From Pseudomonas sp. Leaf58 (GTDB lineage: Bacteria; Pseudomonadota; Gammaproteobacteria; Pseudomonadales; Pseudomonadaceae), in assembly GCF_003627215.1 (NCBI RefSeq), contig NZ_CP032677.1, positions 4,717,501-4,781,500 on the forward strand: a stretch of DNA of 64,000 nt. The letters run 5' to 3'. The position numbers and the translations under genes are program-made. The notes beneath the pieces were generated by a model. It searched no databases, was not told the DNA's origin, and was given only the letters and a program-made list of their open reading frames with translations. This document shows, in pieces, positions 1-8,837 of this stretch; the stretch's first letter is position 1; every line of letters begins with the position of its first letter.

Positions 1-222
1 TGTGTAGCCCGGGGGCCTAGCGGATCCTGTTGGATGGCTGGCCGCGACCGCCCGCCTAGGGCGCGTCGCCGTGGACTGATGTCCGGGCAGTGATTCTGTT
101 GATAAAGATACTGGACCGGGTGCAGCAGAGGATTGCGAAGATTGCTCAGATAAATAGCACTTGCGCAATTTTTCACCCTGGATTGATAATTCACCGCAAT
201 CCGAACAGAAAAGGCAGAAATC
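1..222. other. Left-edge non-coding region upstream of the Lrp-type regulator
   Basis: No convincing gene is visible in these 222 bases. The left part is GC-rich, and from about 95 it becomes AT-richer, as expected for the promoter region of the regulator gene starting at 223. Four ATTGC/GCAAT pentamers occur between 132 and 200 and are listed separately. A divergent gene may lie beyond the left edge. Confidence 0.5.
132..200. promoter_or_regulatory. Candidate autoregulatory operator with four ATTGC/GCAAT half-sites
   Basis: ATTGC occurs at 132-136 and 141-145. GCAAT, its complement, occurs at 165-169 (inside the palindrome TTGCGCAA, 161-168) and at 196-200. They lie just upstream of an Lrp/AsnC-family gene, a family that commonly binds several spaced half-sites and represses itself. 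That these are its sites is inference. Confidence 0.25.
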
Positions 223-699
223 ATGAGCAAACTTGACCGCTACGACCTGAGCATTCTTGCCGAACTGCAGCGCGATGCGCGCATTTCCAACCAGGAACTG
301 GCTGAACGCATCGGCCTGTCGCCTTCGCCATGCTCGCGTCGGGTCAAGCAACTGGAGGACGATGGCTACATTTCCCGCCAGGTCGCGCTGCTCGACCGCA
401 AGAAGCTGGGCCTGAGCCTCACCGCCTACGTGCTGATCGGCATGGACCGGCACACCCCAGAGCGCTTCGAAACGTTCGAAGCGGCCATCCGCAACCTGCC
501 ACAGGTGCTCGAATGCAGCCTCGTCACCGGTATGGATGCCGACTATCAGCTCAAAGTGGTGGTGCCCGACATGGACCACTACCAGAAACTGCTGCTAGGC
601 AGCCTGACCCGTATCGAAGGCGTCACCAGCGTGCGTTCGAGCTTCGTGCTCAACCAGGTGCTGGCCAGCACCGAACTGCCATTGACCCACCTGCGTTAA
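223..699 (+). CDS. Lrp/AsnC-family transcriptional regulator
   Basis: A 158-aa protein of the usual Lrp/AsnC length. The N-terminal third holds a winged helix-turn-helix (about residues 5-60), with the recognition segment around SNQELAERIGLSPSPCSRRV near residues 22-41. The rest matches a ligand-binding RAM domain (about 67-145). Members of this family form dimers to octamers and regulate amino-acid or related metabolism in response to small effectors. The gene stands alone, and the effector cannot be read from the sequence. The ATG at 223 follows an AAGG Shine-Dalgarno element. Two spaced pentamer pairs upstream may be its own operator. It is not the global Lrp by any feature I can see; a local regulator is more likely. 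Confidence 0.88.
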   Translation: MSKLDRYDLSILAELQRDARISNQELAERIGLSPSPCSRRVKQLEDDGYISRQVALLDRKKLGLSLTAYVLIGMDRHTPERFETFEAAIRNLPQVLECSLVTGMDADYQLKVVVPDMDHYQKLLLGSLTRIEGVTSVRSSFVLNQVLASTELPLTHLR

Positions 700-724
700 T
701 TGCTGGCGCCAGCCGGCGTATAAT
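696..724 (+). promoter_or_regulatory. Candidate sigma-70 promoter of the DUF2788 gene
   Basis: A perfect TATAAT lies at 719-724. A weak TTAATT lies 17 bases upstream at 696-701, overlapping the stop of the regulator gene. The start codon of the next gene is 30 bases downstream. The -10 box is strong and the -35 box poor. Confidence 0.4.
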
Positions 725-753
725 CGGCCGCTCAACCCGCCTGGAGAACACCG

Positions 754-957
754 ATGGATCCCGCCGTATTCGAAGAGTGGATGATGATCATCCTGGTCAC
801 CGTGTTGATCGGTTTCATGGGCTTCATCGTTTGGGACCTGGCGAAAAAGTCCAAGGCCGGGAAGTTCGGGACGCTGATCCTGTTCTTCGTGCTGGGGCTG
901 GGAGTGCTGGCCTTTATCATCAAGAGCGTGGTGGTGGGGTACCTCGAAGGGGTGTAG
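754..957 (+). CDS. Small membrane protein, DUF2788 family
   Basis: A 67-aa peptide beginning MDPAVFEEW and built of two hydrophobic segments (about residues 9-28 and 39-60) separated by a short basic loop, KKSKAGK. It matches the layout of the DUF2788 family of small inner-membrane proteins found next to various genes in Pseudomonas. Its function is unknown. The start is supported by a GGAG Shine-Dalgarno sequence eight bases upstream. It is probably transcribed alone from the TATAAT promoter at 719, and it converges on rluE with a perfect hairpin between them. Confidence 0.8.
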   Translation: MDPAVFEEWMMIILVTVLIGFMGFIVWDLAKKSKAGKFGTLILFFVLGLGVLAFIIKSVVVGYLEGV

Positions 958-969
958 CGAATTTCAGGG

Positions 970-993
970 CATTCGCGGGCACGCCCGCGAATG
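970..993. terminator. Bidirectional palindrome between convergent genes
   Basis: CATTCGCGGGC and its exact complement GCCCGCGAATG are separated by two bases, making an effective 10-bp stem with a 4-base loop. It sits between the stops of the DUF2788 gene (957) and rluE (1008), so it can serve both transcripts. There is no long T tract, so it may be a REP-derived rather than classical terminator. Confidence 0.55.
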
Positions 994-1007
994 GCCTTTG
1001 AACTGGA

Positions 1008-1640
1008 CTAAAGCTTGGCAGCTACTTCGCGCCAGCAACCCTGCTCCAGCCCATCCAGCGCCCAAGCCCCGATCCGCACCCGCACCAGGCGCAAAGTCGG
1101 CAAACCCACCGCCGCCGTCATCCGCCGCACCTGGCGGTTACGCCCTTCGCGAATCACCAGCTCCAGCCAGCTGGTTGGCACGCTCTTGCGAAAGCGCACC
1201 GGCGGGTTGCGCGGCCACAGCTCAGGCTCTTCCAGGCGGCGCGCCTCGGCCGGCAAGGTTGGCCCATCATTGAGCTCCACGCCGTCACGCAAACGCTGTA
1301 ACTGCTCCTCACTCGGTTCCCCCTCCACCTGCACCCAGTAGGTCTTGGCCAGCTTGTGCTTGGGGTCGGCAATCCGCGCCTGCAAGCCGCCATCGTTGGT
1401 CAGCAGCAGCAAGCCTTCGCTGTCGCGGTCCAATCGCCCTGCCGGGTACACGCCCGGGATGTCGATGTAGTCCTTGAGCGTCGCGCGCCCGTCACCGTCG
1501 CTGAACTGGGTCAGCACGTCGAACGGTTTGTTGAACAGGATCAGGCGCGGCTCGGCCGGTGGCGCCTTGGCCTGGCGACGGGGGCCGGCGGCAGGCCGCG
1601 CCTGGGGGCGGCGCGGCTTGTTACGGGGTGGCAGTGACAT
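1008..1640 (-). CDS. rluE: 23S rRNA pseudouridine synthase of the RsuA/RluB/E/F family (RluE-like)
   Basis: A 210-aa protein that isomerises a specific uridine in 23S rRNA (U2457 in E. coli for RluE). The catalytic aspartate lies in the family motif [17 protein letters not shown] at residues 68-84 (Asp71). The first 30 residues are a basic, proline-rich tail, and the catalytic domain begins directly at [12 protein letters not shown] (about 32). There is no N-terminal S4 domain, which separates RluE from RsuA, RluB and RluF. The C-terminal [11 protein letters not shown] motif is the conserved RNA-contact segment. It starts six bases after the amn stop on the same strand, so the two are probably co-transcribed. 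Confidence 0.88.
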   Translation of the reverse strand: MSLPPRNKPRRPQARPAAGPRRQAKAPPAEPRLILFNKPFDVLTQFSDGDGRATLKDYIDIPGVYPAGRLDRDSEGLLLLTNDGGLQARIADPKHKLAKTYWVQVEGEPSEEQLQRLRDGVELNDGPTLPAEARRLEEPELWPRNPPVRFRKSVPTSWLELVIREGRNRQVRRMTAAVGLPTLRLVRVRIGAWALDGLEQGCWREVAAKL

Positions 1641-1646
1641 GGATCC

Positions 1647-3110
1647 TCAGCGGAACGGCGGCTCATCGAAGCTGCGCAGTTTACGCGAGTGCAGCGAGTT
1701 GAGCTCGGTGCGCAGCAGGTCGAGGGCGGCAATGCCGATCTTCAAATGCTGGCTGACCGCCCGGTTATAGAAGGCGTTGGCCGAACCTGGCAGCTTGATC
1801 TCGCTGTGCAGCGGCTTGTCGGAGACACACAGCAAGGTGCCGTACGGCACGCGCAAGCGGTAGCCCTGGGCGGCAATGGTGCCGCTTTCCATGTCCACAG
1901 CCACAGCACGCGACAGGTTGATGAGGGGGCGTTCCTGGGCCCAACGCAGCTCCCAGTTACGGTCATCGTAGGTCAGCACGGTGCCGGTGCGCAGGCGCTT
2001 CTTCAGTTGTTCGCCGCGCTCACCGGTAACCTGTGCTGCGGCCTCCTGCAAAGCCAACTGCACTTCGGCCAAGGCCGGAATCGGGATATTCGGCGGCACC
2101 ACCCGGTCAAGAATGCCGTCACGGCGCATGTAAGCGTGTGCCAGCACATAGTCGCCGATGGTCTGCGACTGCCGCAGGCCGCCGCAGTGGCCGATCATCA
2201 GCCAGCAGTGCGGGCGCAACACGGCCAGGTGGTCGGTGATGTTCTTGGCGTTGGACGGGCCCACGCCAATGTTGACCAAGGTAACGCCGTCGCCGTCGGC
2301 GGCGATCAGGTGGTAGGCCGGCATCTGGTATCGGTGCCAGACCACACTGGCCACCAGCGCCTGGGTTTCGCCGTGGTCCATGCCCTTTTCGATCACCACG
2401 TTGCCCGGCAGCACCATGCGCACGAAGCGCGGGTCGTCACGCAACTGTTCCAGGCCATGGCTGATGAACTGGTCGACATAGCGGTGGTAGTTGGTCAGCA
2501 GGATCCACGGCTGCACATGGCGCCAGTCGCTGCCGGTGTAATGCACCAGGCGACGCAGCGAAAAGTCGACCCGTGCGGCATCGAACAGCGCCAGCGGCAG
2601 GGTGTCGGTGCTGTCCCAGTCGTACAGGCCATCGGCGATGTTGTCCGTGGCCGCCGACAGGTCGGTGCTGGGGAATACCCGCGCCAGCTGCGCGGCGGTG
2701 ATACCGCTGCCGGCTAGCTCGTCGCCCTGGTCGACCACGTAAGGGTAAGGAATGTTCTGCTCGCTGACACCGACCTCTACCGTGACGGTGTAGTCGTGCA
2801 TCAGCGGCCGCAGTTGCTCCAACAGGTAGCCACGGAACGCGGCCGGCTGGGTAATGGTGACGCTGTAGGTACCGGCCACCTGGACCTTGGCATAGGCCCG
2901 CGTGGTGGCGGCGACTTCACCGTGGCTGTAGTAGGTCAGGCGTAGCGCCGGGTAGCGGAACAGGTCGCGCTCTTCAGCGCCCGGCTCGGTACGGTCCTTG
3001 AGGTAACGCTTGAGGGCCTGGCTAAGGGCCCCGGTGGCCTGGTCATGCAGGGCCGCCAGACGGTCGACGGCCTGTTCGGGGGTATCAACGACTACAAACG
3101 CGTGGCTCAC
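1647..3110 (-). CDS. amn: AMP nucleosidase
   Basis: AMP nucleosidase hydrolyses AMP to adenine and ribose 5-phosphate, controlling intracellular AMP. I place the start at a GTG (3110-3108) preceded by AGGAAG. This gives 487 residues starting MSHAFVVVDTPEQAV, the usual length for the Pseudomonas enzyme. A longer frame back to 3218 is open but would run through REP-adjacent sequence. The N-terminal domain (about 1-180) is the AMN-specific regulatory part. The C-terminal half is a purine nucleoside phosphorylase fold with GVGPSNAKN, the glycine-rich MIGHCGGL and AVDMESGTIAAQGY, the last containing the Met-Glu nucleoside contact typical of the superfamily. Confidence 0.92.
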   Translation of the reverse strand: MSHAFVVVDTPEQAVDRLAALHDQATGALSQALKRYLKDRTEPGAEERDLFRYPALRLTYYSHGEVAATTRAYAKVQVAGTYSVTITQPAAFRGYLLEQLRPLMHDYTVTVEVGVSEQNIPYPYVVDQGDELAGSGITAAQLARVFPSTDLSAATDNIADGLYDWDSTDTLPLALFDAARVDFSLRRLVHYTGSDWRHVQPWILLTNYHRYVDQFISHGLEQLRDDPRFVRMVLPGNVVIEKGMDHGETQALVASVVWHRYQMPAYHLIAADGDGVTLVNIGVGPSNAKNITDHLAVLRPHCWLMIGHCGGLRQSQTIGDYVLAHAYMRRDGILDRVVPPNIPIPALAEVQLALQEAAAQVTGERGEQLKKRLRTGTVLTYDDRNWELRWAQERPLINLSRAVAVDMESGTIAAQGYRLRVPYGTLLCVSDKPLHSEIKLPGSANAFYNRAVSQHLKIGIAALDLLRTELNSLHSRKLRSFDEPPFR

Positions 3111-3195
3111 ACTGTGCTTCCTGTCTGGACATGCTTGTGAACCATCTTGCCTGCGTTTCATGGCAAATACACCCCCGGTGGTCAGCACCGGCCTC

Positions 3196-3277
3196 ATCGC
3201 CGGCAAGCCAGCTCCCACAAGTACTCCACTGGCGTCGAATCCTGTGCAGTACCTGTGGGAGCTGGCTTGCCGGCGAT
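3196..3277. repeat. Inverted REP pair, GCCGGCAAGCCAGCTCCCACA family
   Basis: A perfect 24-bp inverted repeat with arms at 3196-3219 and 3254-3277 and a 34-base spacer. It lies between amn and the AidB-like gene. The same core with 27-bp arms recurs at 20882-20965, showing a dispersed intergenic family. Confidence 0.85.
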
Positions 3278-3304
3278 AGCGCCTTCACAGCCACCTCAAC
3301 CGGG

Positions 3305-4948
3305 CTACCTGGGTGTCGCCCTTGCCACTAACGCCTCCACATCCACACCGCGCGGCAGTGCACCATACACCCGCCCACCGCCCGTCAACCGGCTATCGAT
3401 AAACGCATCACTGACCACCGCATTCCCCGCCTCCAGCAACAGCTTGGCCTGCAATGCCAGGGCAATATCCTCGGTCAGTTGCCGCGCGCGGTATTGCATA
3501 TCGCCAGTGTCGGCAAATGCCCCTTTGAGGTTGCCAATATGCGCCGCCAGGCGCGGGTCGCCATGCCCGTCGCCCAGTTCAGCGAACAACGCATCGAGCA
3601 CGCCCGGCTCTTTGGACAAGGCCCGCAGCACGTCCAGGCACTGCACATTGCCCGAGCCTTCCCAGGTCGAGTTGACCGGCGCTTCGCGGTACAGCCTTGG
3701 CAGAATGCTGTCTTCTACATAGCCGGCGCCGCCCAGGCACTCGGCGGCCTCGTTGATCATGGCTGGCGCGCGTTTGCAGATCCAGTACTTGCCCACCGCC
3801 GTAACCAGGCGGGCGAAGTGCGCCTGCTGCGGGTCGTCCAACTGTTCCAGCGCCTGCCCCATGCGTAGGCTAAGGGCCAGTGCGGCCTCGCTTTCCAGGG
3901 CCAGGTCGGCCAGCACGTTTTGCATCAATGGCTGCTCGCTCAACAAGCGGCCACCGACCTTGCGATGCGCGCAGTGGTGGGCCGCCTGGGTCAACGCCTG
4001 GCGCATCAGCGCACTGGAGCCAACCATGCAGTCGAAGCGAGTCATGGCCACCATTTCGATGATAGTCGGCACGCCCCGCCCTTCTTCCCCGACCATCCAC
4101 GCCAGGGCACCGCGGAACTCGACTTCGCTGGACGCGTTGGAACTGTTGCCCAGCTTGTTCTTCAGGCGCTGGATATAGAACTGGTTGCGGGTGTCGTCCG
4201 GGCGATGGCGCGGCAACAGGAAGCAGCTCAGGCCCTTGTCGGTTTGCGCCAGGGTGAGGAAGGCATCGCACATGGGCGCCGAGCAAAACCACTTGTGCCC
4301 AACCAGCTCATAAGCCTGGCCCGGCCCCGCTGCGCCGACCGGATAGGCGCGGGTAGTATTGGCCCGTACATCGGTGCCGCCCTGCTTCTCGGTCATGGCC
4401 ATGCCAATGGTGACCCCGGCCTTGTGCCGGTCGCCGACGTTGCGCGGGTCATATTCACAGGCGAGGATTTTCGGCAGCCAGTACTCGGCCAGCTCAGGCT
4501 GCAGGCGAAGCGCCGGCACTGCGGCGAACGTCATGGTCAGTGGGCAGCCGCTACCGGCTTCGGCTTGGCTATGCAGGTAGGTTAACGAAGCCCGCGCTAC
4601 ATGCGCGCCGGCACGGGGTTCAGCCCACGGCAGCGAAGGCAGGCCGTGCTCGACGGCGGTGCGCATCAGTTGGTGGTAGGCCGGGTGGAACTCGACCAGG
4701 TCGATGCGATGGCCGTAGCGGTCGTGGCTGCTGAATTCCGGCTTGTGCGCATTGGCCAGGAAGCCTGCCTGCATCAGCGGGCCACCGGCCAGGGCACCGT
4801 AAGCATCGATCCGCGACTCGGCCCAACCGGCACCGAACCGCCGTGACCATTCCTGTAGCGGCAGGTCGAGGCGGTACAGGTTGGCACCGTCGAGGGGCGG
4901 TGGCTGGTTGGTCACCTCGTGGGTTTCAGCGTACTGGTGCAGGTTCAT
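3305..4948 (-). CDS. AidB-like acyl-CoA dehydrogenase family flavoprotein
   Basis: A 547-aa FAD enzyme, starting MNLHQYAETHEV after a GGAG Shine-Dalgarno sequence; the open frame extends further upstream without support. The architecture follows E. coli AidB rather than short-chain acyl-CoA dehydrogenases: an N-terminal extension, the flavin-binding MTEKQGGTD near residues 185-193, KLGNSSNASSEVEF in the beta domain, and RLYREAPVNSTWEGSGN near the C-terminus of the helical bundle. AidB belongs to the Ada alkylation response and binds DNA through an extra C-terminal helical domain. The length here is compatible with that domain. No ada or alkB lies nearby, so control by alkylation damage is not evident. 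A fatty-acid or isovaleryl-CoA dehydrogenase role remains possible. Confidence 0.82.
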   Translation of the reverse strand: MNLHQYAETHEVTNQPPPLDGANLYRLDLPLQEWSRRFGAGWAESRIDAYGALAGGPLMQAGFLANAHKPEFSSHDRYGHRIDLVEFHPAYHQLMRTAVEHGLPSLPWAEPRAGAHVARASLTYLHSQAEAGSGCPLTMTFAAVPALRLQPELAEYWLPKILACEYDPRNVGDRHKAGVTIGMAMTEKQGGTDVRANTTRAYPVGAAGPGQAYELVGHKWFCSAPMCDAFLTLAQTDKGLSCFLLPRHRPDDTRNQFYIQRLKNKLGNSSNASSEVEFRGALAWMVGEEGRGVPTIIEMVAMTRFDCMVGSSALMRQALTQAAHHCAHRKVGGRLLSEQPLMQNVLADLALESEAALALSLRMGQALEQLDDPQQAHFARLVTAVGKYWICKRAPAMINEAAECLGGAGYVEDSILPRLYREAPVNSTWEGSGNVQCLDVLRALSKEPGVLDALFAELGDGHGDPRLAAHIGNLKGAFADTGDMQYRARQLTEDIALALQAKLLLEAGNAVVSDAFIDSRLTGGGRVYGALPRGVDVEALVARATPR

Positions 4949-5132
4949 CGGGGGCTCCTGGATCCGGGTAGGCTTGAGAGACCCAGTGAAGCACTGCTTG
5001 CGGGGGAGGCAAAGGGGCATTCGTGACTAAAGGTGTGGTGGTGGGGGCATGGGTTGCGCATGAGCCAGGGCTGGCAGGTGCATGCCTTGAGTATGCATCA
5101 GGGCTGACAGTCTCCAGCCCAACCCCAACCCC

Positions 5133-7121
5133 TCAAAGCGAACGCCGCGCCTGCAAAATCGTCGGACCCACCTGCACCTGCGAAATCGCCATGTTCAAAC
5201 TCAGCTCGAACCGGCTGCCCAACCCCCGGGTCGATTCATGCGACAACCGCCCCCCCATCAATTCGCCCATCTGGCGGCAGATCGACAAACCAATGCCCAG
5301 CCCGCCATAGCGTCGGGTCATCGACCCATCGACCTGGAAAAAGCGCTGGTACAGGGTTGACTGCTCCAGGTCATCGAAACCAATGCCGCTGTCACTGACG
5401 GTAAAGGTCAAGTCCAGATCACCCGGGCCCAGACGGCGGCCGCGCACCTGGATCATCACCCCGCCCTGATGGGTAAACTTCAGGCCGTTGTCCACCAGGC
5501 AGCCTAGGCAGCGCGCCAGCTTCTGGCCATCGCCCAACAGCCCATCCGGCAAATCAGCCGGAATATCCAGGCTCAGGTACAAGCCTTTAGCCAAGGCCTG
5601 CCCGGCATACCCGGCGCGCAGGCTCTGCAGCAATGTACGTAGGCTGAACGGCGCCGGCTGCGCGCGCAGGCGGCCGGCTTGCAGTTCGGACAAGGTAAGG
5701 ATGGCGTCGACCATGTCCATCATGCCCTGGGCCGACCCCACCGCAGTACGATGGTACTGGGCCATTTCGGCTTCCATCGGCAGGGTGTGCATCAACTCCA
5801 GCGAGCCGATCACGCCATTCATCGGGGTGCGCAGTTCATGGGTCACGCAGGCCAGGAATTCGTCCTTCAAGCGGTTGTTCTTGGCTAACTGCAGGTTCAA
5901 CTGCTCCAGCGTGCGGCCAGTGTCGCGCAGGGTCTGCGCCTGTTGCTCACGCAGGCTGTTGATGCGGTCAGCCAGCGCCAGCGACAGCAATGCCACCTCC
6001 AGCGCCGAACCCAACTGGCTGGCGTACATGGTGATGAACAGGTTGGGCAGGTAGCCCAGCACCATCAGGGTATTGACCAAGCCGCCGAGCAGGAATGCCG
6101 TCCAGGCAATGATAAACCAGCGCGCCACGCGCAGGCCGCGCCACCAGGCGTACAGCCCGGCGCAGAAGATGCTCACGGTAAACAGCAGCGCCAGCGCCGT
6201 GGCCATGCGCAAGGCGAGGCCATAGGGCATGCTCACCGCCAGCACCATGACCAGTGCGCCACCCAGCATCAGCAATTGCAGCAGCCGGTCGAAGCCCCGG
6301 CTGATACTGCCCAATTGCAGGAAGTGCCGGGCGAACTGGCAGCCGAACAGGCCGGCGGCGCCGATAAACAGCGGTGTCGAGGCATTCGCCCACCACGGGT
6401 TGTCCGGCCAGAAATAAGCCACCCCAGCGCCGTTAACCGACACTTGGTAAAGGCCGAACGAAGCGATATAGAGGATGTAGTAGAGGTAGCTGATATCCCG
6501 CACGCTGAGGTAGATGAACAGGTTGTACACCAGCATCACCAGCAGCACACCGTAAATCACCCCCAGCACATACAAGCGCGTGGGCTGCTCTTCCAGGTAG
6601 GCCTCGGCGGACCATAGCGCCAGCGGTGCCTGCACCGATCCCTGGCTGTGCAGCCGCAGGTACACGGTGGTCAGTTGCCCGGGCGGCAACGGTAGCTCGA
6701 ACAGGTAGTTGTTCTGCCGGATCTGCCGGCTGTCGTAGGGCAAGGCATCGCCGGTGCGCTGGGCCAGGCGATAGGTGCCCAGGCGATCGGGCAAGTACAG
6801 CTCCAGGTGGTCCAACGGCGGGTAGGCCAGCTCGAGCAACCATTGCCGCGGGGCGGCGCCGGGCGCGGTAACCGGGCGCAGCTCGACCTTGAGCCAGAAC
6901 ACCGACGTGGAGTAACCGGCGTTCAGCACGTCTTGGTGATGGGGGCGAAAATGCTTGGCGAACCCGGGCGCACTGACCTGGGCGATGCTGGCACTGCCAT
7001 CGAGGTCTTCATAAACCTGCATGACCTTGCCCAGCGGAAGATGCCGAGTAGCGTCGTCGAAATCGACCGCTCCGGCCAGCACGGGCAGCAAACCCAGAAG
7101 CACAATCAGCAAATAGCGCAT
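5133..7121 (-). CDS. 7TM membrane sensor histidine kinase (7TMR-DISM type)
   Basis: A 662-aa inner-membrane kinase. From the start MRYLLIVLLG there is a signal peptide (1-17), a periplasmic DISM extracellular domain (about 25-170), seven hydrophobic segments (about 180-385), a coiled linker and a HisKA domain. The phosphorylatable His428 lies in CVTHELRTPMNG. The ATPase carries intact G boxes, DSGIGF and GGLGIGLSICRQMGELMGG. It ends after the ATPase, with no receiver domain, so the partner regulator must be encoded elsewhere; none is adjacent. DISM sensors are thought to bind carbohydrate-like or small ligands. A longer start at 7196 is open, but the signal peptide supports 7121. It diverges from thiD. 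Confidence 0.85.
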   Translation of the reverse strand: MRYLLIVLLGLLPVLAGAVDFDDATRHLPLGKVMQVYEDLDGSASIAQVSAPGFAKHFRPHHQDVLNAGYSTSVFWLKVELRPVTAPGAAPRQWLLELAYPPLDHLELYLPDRLGTYRLAQRTGDALPYDSRQIRQNNYLFELPLPPGQLTTVYLRLHSQGSVQAPLALWSAEAYLEEQPTRLYVLGVIYGVLLVMLVYNLFIYLSVRDISYLYYILYIASFGLYQVSVNGAGVAYFWPDNPWWANASTPLFIGAAGLFGCQFARHFLQLGSISRGFDRLLQLLMLGGALVMVLAVSMPYGLALRMATALALLFTVSIFCAGLYAWWRGLRVARWFIIAWTAFLLGGLVNTLMVLGYLPNLFITMYASQLGSALEVALLSLALADRINSLREQQAQTLRDTGRTLEQLNLQLAKNNRLKDEFLACVTHELRTPMNGVIGSLELMHTLPMEAEMAQYHRTAVGSAQGMMDMVDAILTLSELQAGRLRAQPAPFSLRTLLQSLRAGYAGQALAKGLYLSLDIPADLPDGLLGDGQKLARCLGCLVDNGLKFTHQGGVMIQVRGRRLGPGDLDLTFTVSDSGIGFDDLEQSTLYQRFFQVDGSMTRRYGGLGIGLSICRQMGELMGGRLSHESTRGLGSRFELSLNMAISQVQVGPTILQARRSL

Positions 7122-7386
7122 ACAGCCCCAGCATGGCCTGTCCGGTCGCGTCGCATGTGCCTCCCATCCGTTTGAGACGACGTGATCCGGCAGCACCCGT
7201 TTGTCGAGTTATCCGAGCACTCTAGCATAGCTTCGCAACCTGGTAATCGGCCATAAAAAAAAACAACTAAACCGCTCTAAATCAATGCTTTAAGAGGTTT
7301 TGACAAACCAATACTGACCAATCGATCAGCAAAACTCATTTGTAGGACGATCCGCCCAAACAGGTTTGGTGGTAAGCTCGCCGACC
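7122..7386. promoter_or_regulatory. Divergent promoter region of the sensor kinase and thiD
   Basis: This AT-rich stretch, unusual for the window, contains a run of A residues at about 7254-7262 and a consensus TTGACA at 7300-7305 reading toward thiD. No good -10 box sits at the right distance. I looked for a thiamine-pyrophosphate riboswitch (CTGAGA core) before thiD and did not find one. Confidence 0.4.
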
Positions 7387-8184
7387 ATGAATACCTACAG
7401 CTCCCGCCCCGTTGTCCTCTGTCTTTCCGGCCACGACCCAAGTGGCGGCGCCGGCTTGCAGGCAGATATCGAAGCCCTGATCGCGCAAGGCTGTCACGCC
7501 GCACCTGCGGTGACCGCCCTGACCGTGCAGGATACCGTCAACGTTTCTGACTTCCGCGTGCTCGACCGCGAGTGGGTGCTGGCCCAGGCCAACGCCGTGC
7601 TGGCCGACTCTACGGTGGCCGCCGTCAAGCTGGGCATGCTCGGCTCGATCGACATGGTCGACACCGTCGCCGAGCTGCTAGCTGCCCACCCGCACCTGCC
7701 GCTGGTCTGCGACCCGGTGCTGCGTGCCGGTGGCGGTGGCCGCCTGGGCAAGGACGAAGTGGGCTACGCCCTGCGCGAACGCCTGCTGCCGCTGGCGACC
7801 ATCGCCACGCCCAACCTGCCCGAAGCCCGCATCCTCGCCGAACTGCCCGAAGGCACCGCCGATGAGTGTGCCGAAAAACTCTTGCCGTTCTGTAGACACC
7901 TGCTGATTACCGGTGGTCACGGCGACGAGGACGAAATTCACAACCGCCTGTACACCCAGGATGGCCAGCTCCACACCTGGACCTGCCAGCGCCTGCCGGG
8001 CAGCTACCATGGTTCAGGCTGCACCCTGGCCAGCGCACTGGCCGGCCGCCTGGCACTCGGCGAACAACTGCAAAGCGCTGTACGCAGTGCCCTGGACTAC
8101 ACCTGGCGCACCCTGCGTGACGCCGAGCAACTGGGCAAGGGCCAGTTCGTGCCGCGCCGCCTGCCGCTGGATTTCTGCTCCTGA
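7387..8184 (+). CDS. thiD: Hydroxymethylpyrimidine/phosphomethylpyrimidine kinase
   Basis: A 265-aa ribokinase-fold enzyme that phosphorylates HMP and HMP-P to HMP-PP for thiamine synthesis. The N-terminal [15 protein letters not shown] (about residues 14-28) is the substrate-binding signature. [10 protein letters not shown] and the C-terminal [16 protein letters not shown] carry the anion hole and catalytic region of the family. The start at 7387 gives [11 protein letters not shown], in line with the family. thiE begins 13 bases after the stop, so HMP-PP made here is used directly by the next gene product. No TPP riboswitch precedes the gene. Confidence 0.93.
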   Translation: MNTYSSRPVVLCLSGHDPSGGAGLQADIEALIAQGCHAAPAVTALTVQDTVNVSDFRVLDREWVLAQANAVLADSTVAAVKLGMLGSIDMVDTVAELLAAHPHLPLVCDPVLRAGGGGRLGKDEVGYALRERLLPLATIATPNLPEARILAELPEGTADECAEKLLPFCRHLLITGGHGDEDEIHNRLYTQDGQLHTWTCQRLPGSYHGSGCTLASALAGRLALGEQLQSAVRSALDYTWRTLRDAEQLGKGQFVPRRLPLDFCS

Positions 8185-8197
8185 TACGAGGCTTTCA

Positions 8198-8821
8198 ATG
8201 AAGCTACGCGGTCTGTACGCCATCACCGACAGCCAGCTGCTCGCCGGCCGTTTCCTGTCCCATGTCGAAGCGGCGCTGGAAGGCGGTGTATGCCTGCTGC
8301 AGTACCGCGATAAAAGTGACGACGCAGCGCGCCGCCTGCGCGAAGCCGAAGGGCTGATGAAGCTCTGCGAGCGCTACGGGACCCAACTGCTGATCAATGA
8401 CGACGCCGAACTGGCCGCGCGCCTGGGCGTCGGCGTGCACCTGGGCCAGACCGACGGCCCGCTGACCCCGGCCCGCGCCCTGCTCGGCCGCCAGGCGATC
8501 ATCGGCTCCACCTGCCACGCCAGCCTCGACCTGGCTGCCCAGGCCGCCCGCGAAGGCGCCAGCTACGTGGCCTTTGGCCGTTTCTTCAATTCCGTTACCA
8601 AGCCGGGCGCTTCCGCTGCCAACGTCGAACTGCTGGAGCAGGCCCGCGCCCAAGTGAAACTGCCGATCGCGGTGATCGGCGGCATTACCCTCGACAACGC
8701 CGCCCCGCTGGTTGCCCATGGCGCCGACCTGCTGGCGGTGATCCACGGCCTGTTCGGTGCCGACAGCGCGCAGGAAGTCACCCGCCGCGCCCGCGCCTTC
8801 AACGCCTTGTTCGCATCCTGA
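8198..8821 (+). CDS. thiE: Thiamine-phosphate synthase
   Basis: A 207-aa TIM-barrel enzyme that joins HMP-PP and the thiazole phosphate to form thiamine monophosphate. The motifs are LLQYRDK (about residue 29), LLINDD (about 63), [19 protein letters not shown] and the phosphate-binding [11 protein letters not shown] near the C-terminus. ATG 8198 follows a CGAGG ribosome site and fits the usual ~210-residue length. It sits between thiD (13 bases upstream) and hemL (16 bases downstream), making a thiD-thiE-hemL transcription unit that links two cofactor pathways. Confidence 0.94.
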   Translation: MKLRGLYAITDSQLLAGRFLSHVEAALEGGVCLLQYRDKSDDAARRLREAEGLMKLCERYGTQLLINDDAELAARLGVGVHLGQTDGPLTPARALLGRQAIIGSTCHASLDLAAQAAREGASYVAFGRFFNSVTKPGASAANVELLEQARAQVKLPIAVIGGITLDNAAPLVAHGADLLAVIHGLFGADSAQEVTRRARAFNALFAS

Positions 8822-8837
8822 TTCGAGAGAACTTTCC

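Noticed and set aside
3111..3218. Longer amn reading frame starting at 3218
   Set aside because: It would add 36 residues of low-likelihood sequence ahead of a GTG with a good AGGAAG site that gives the standard N-terminus.
7200..7386. TPP riboswitch before thiD
   Set aside because: The conserved CTGAGA and ACCTGA elements are absent from the leader.
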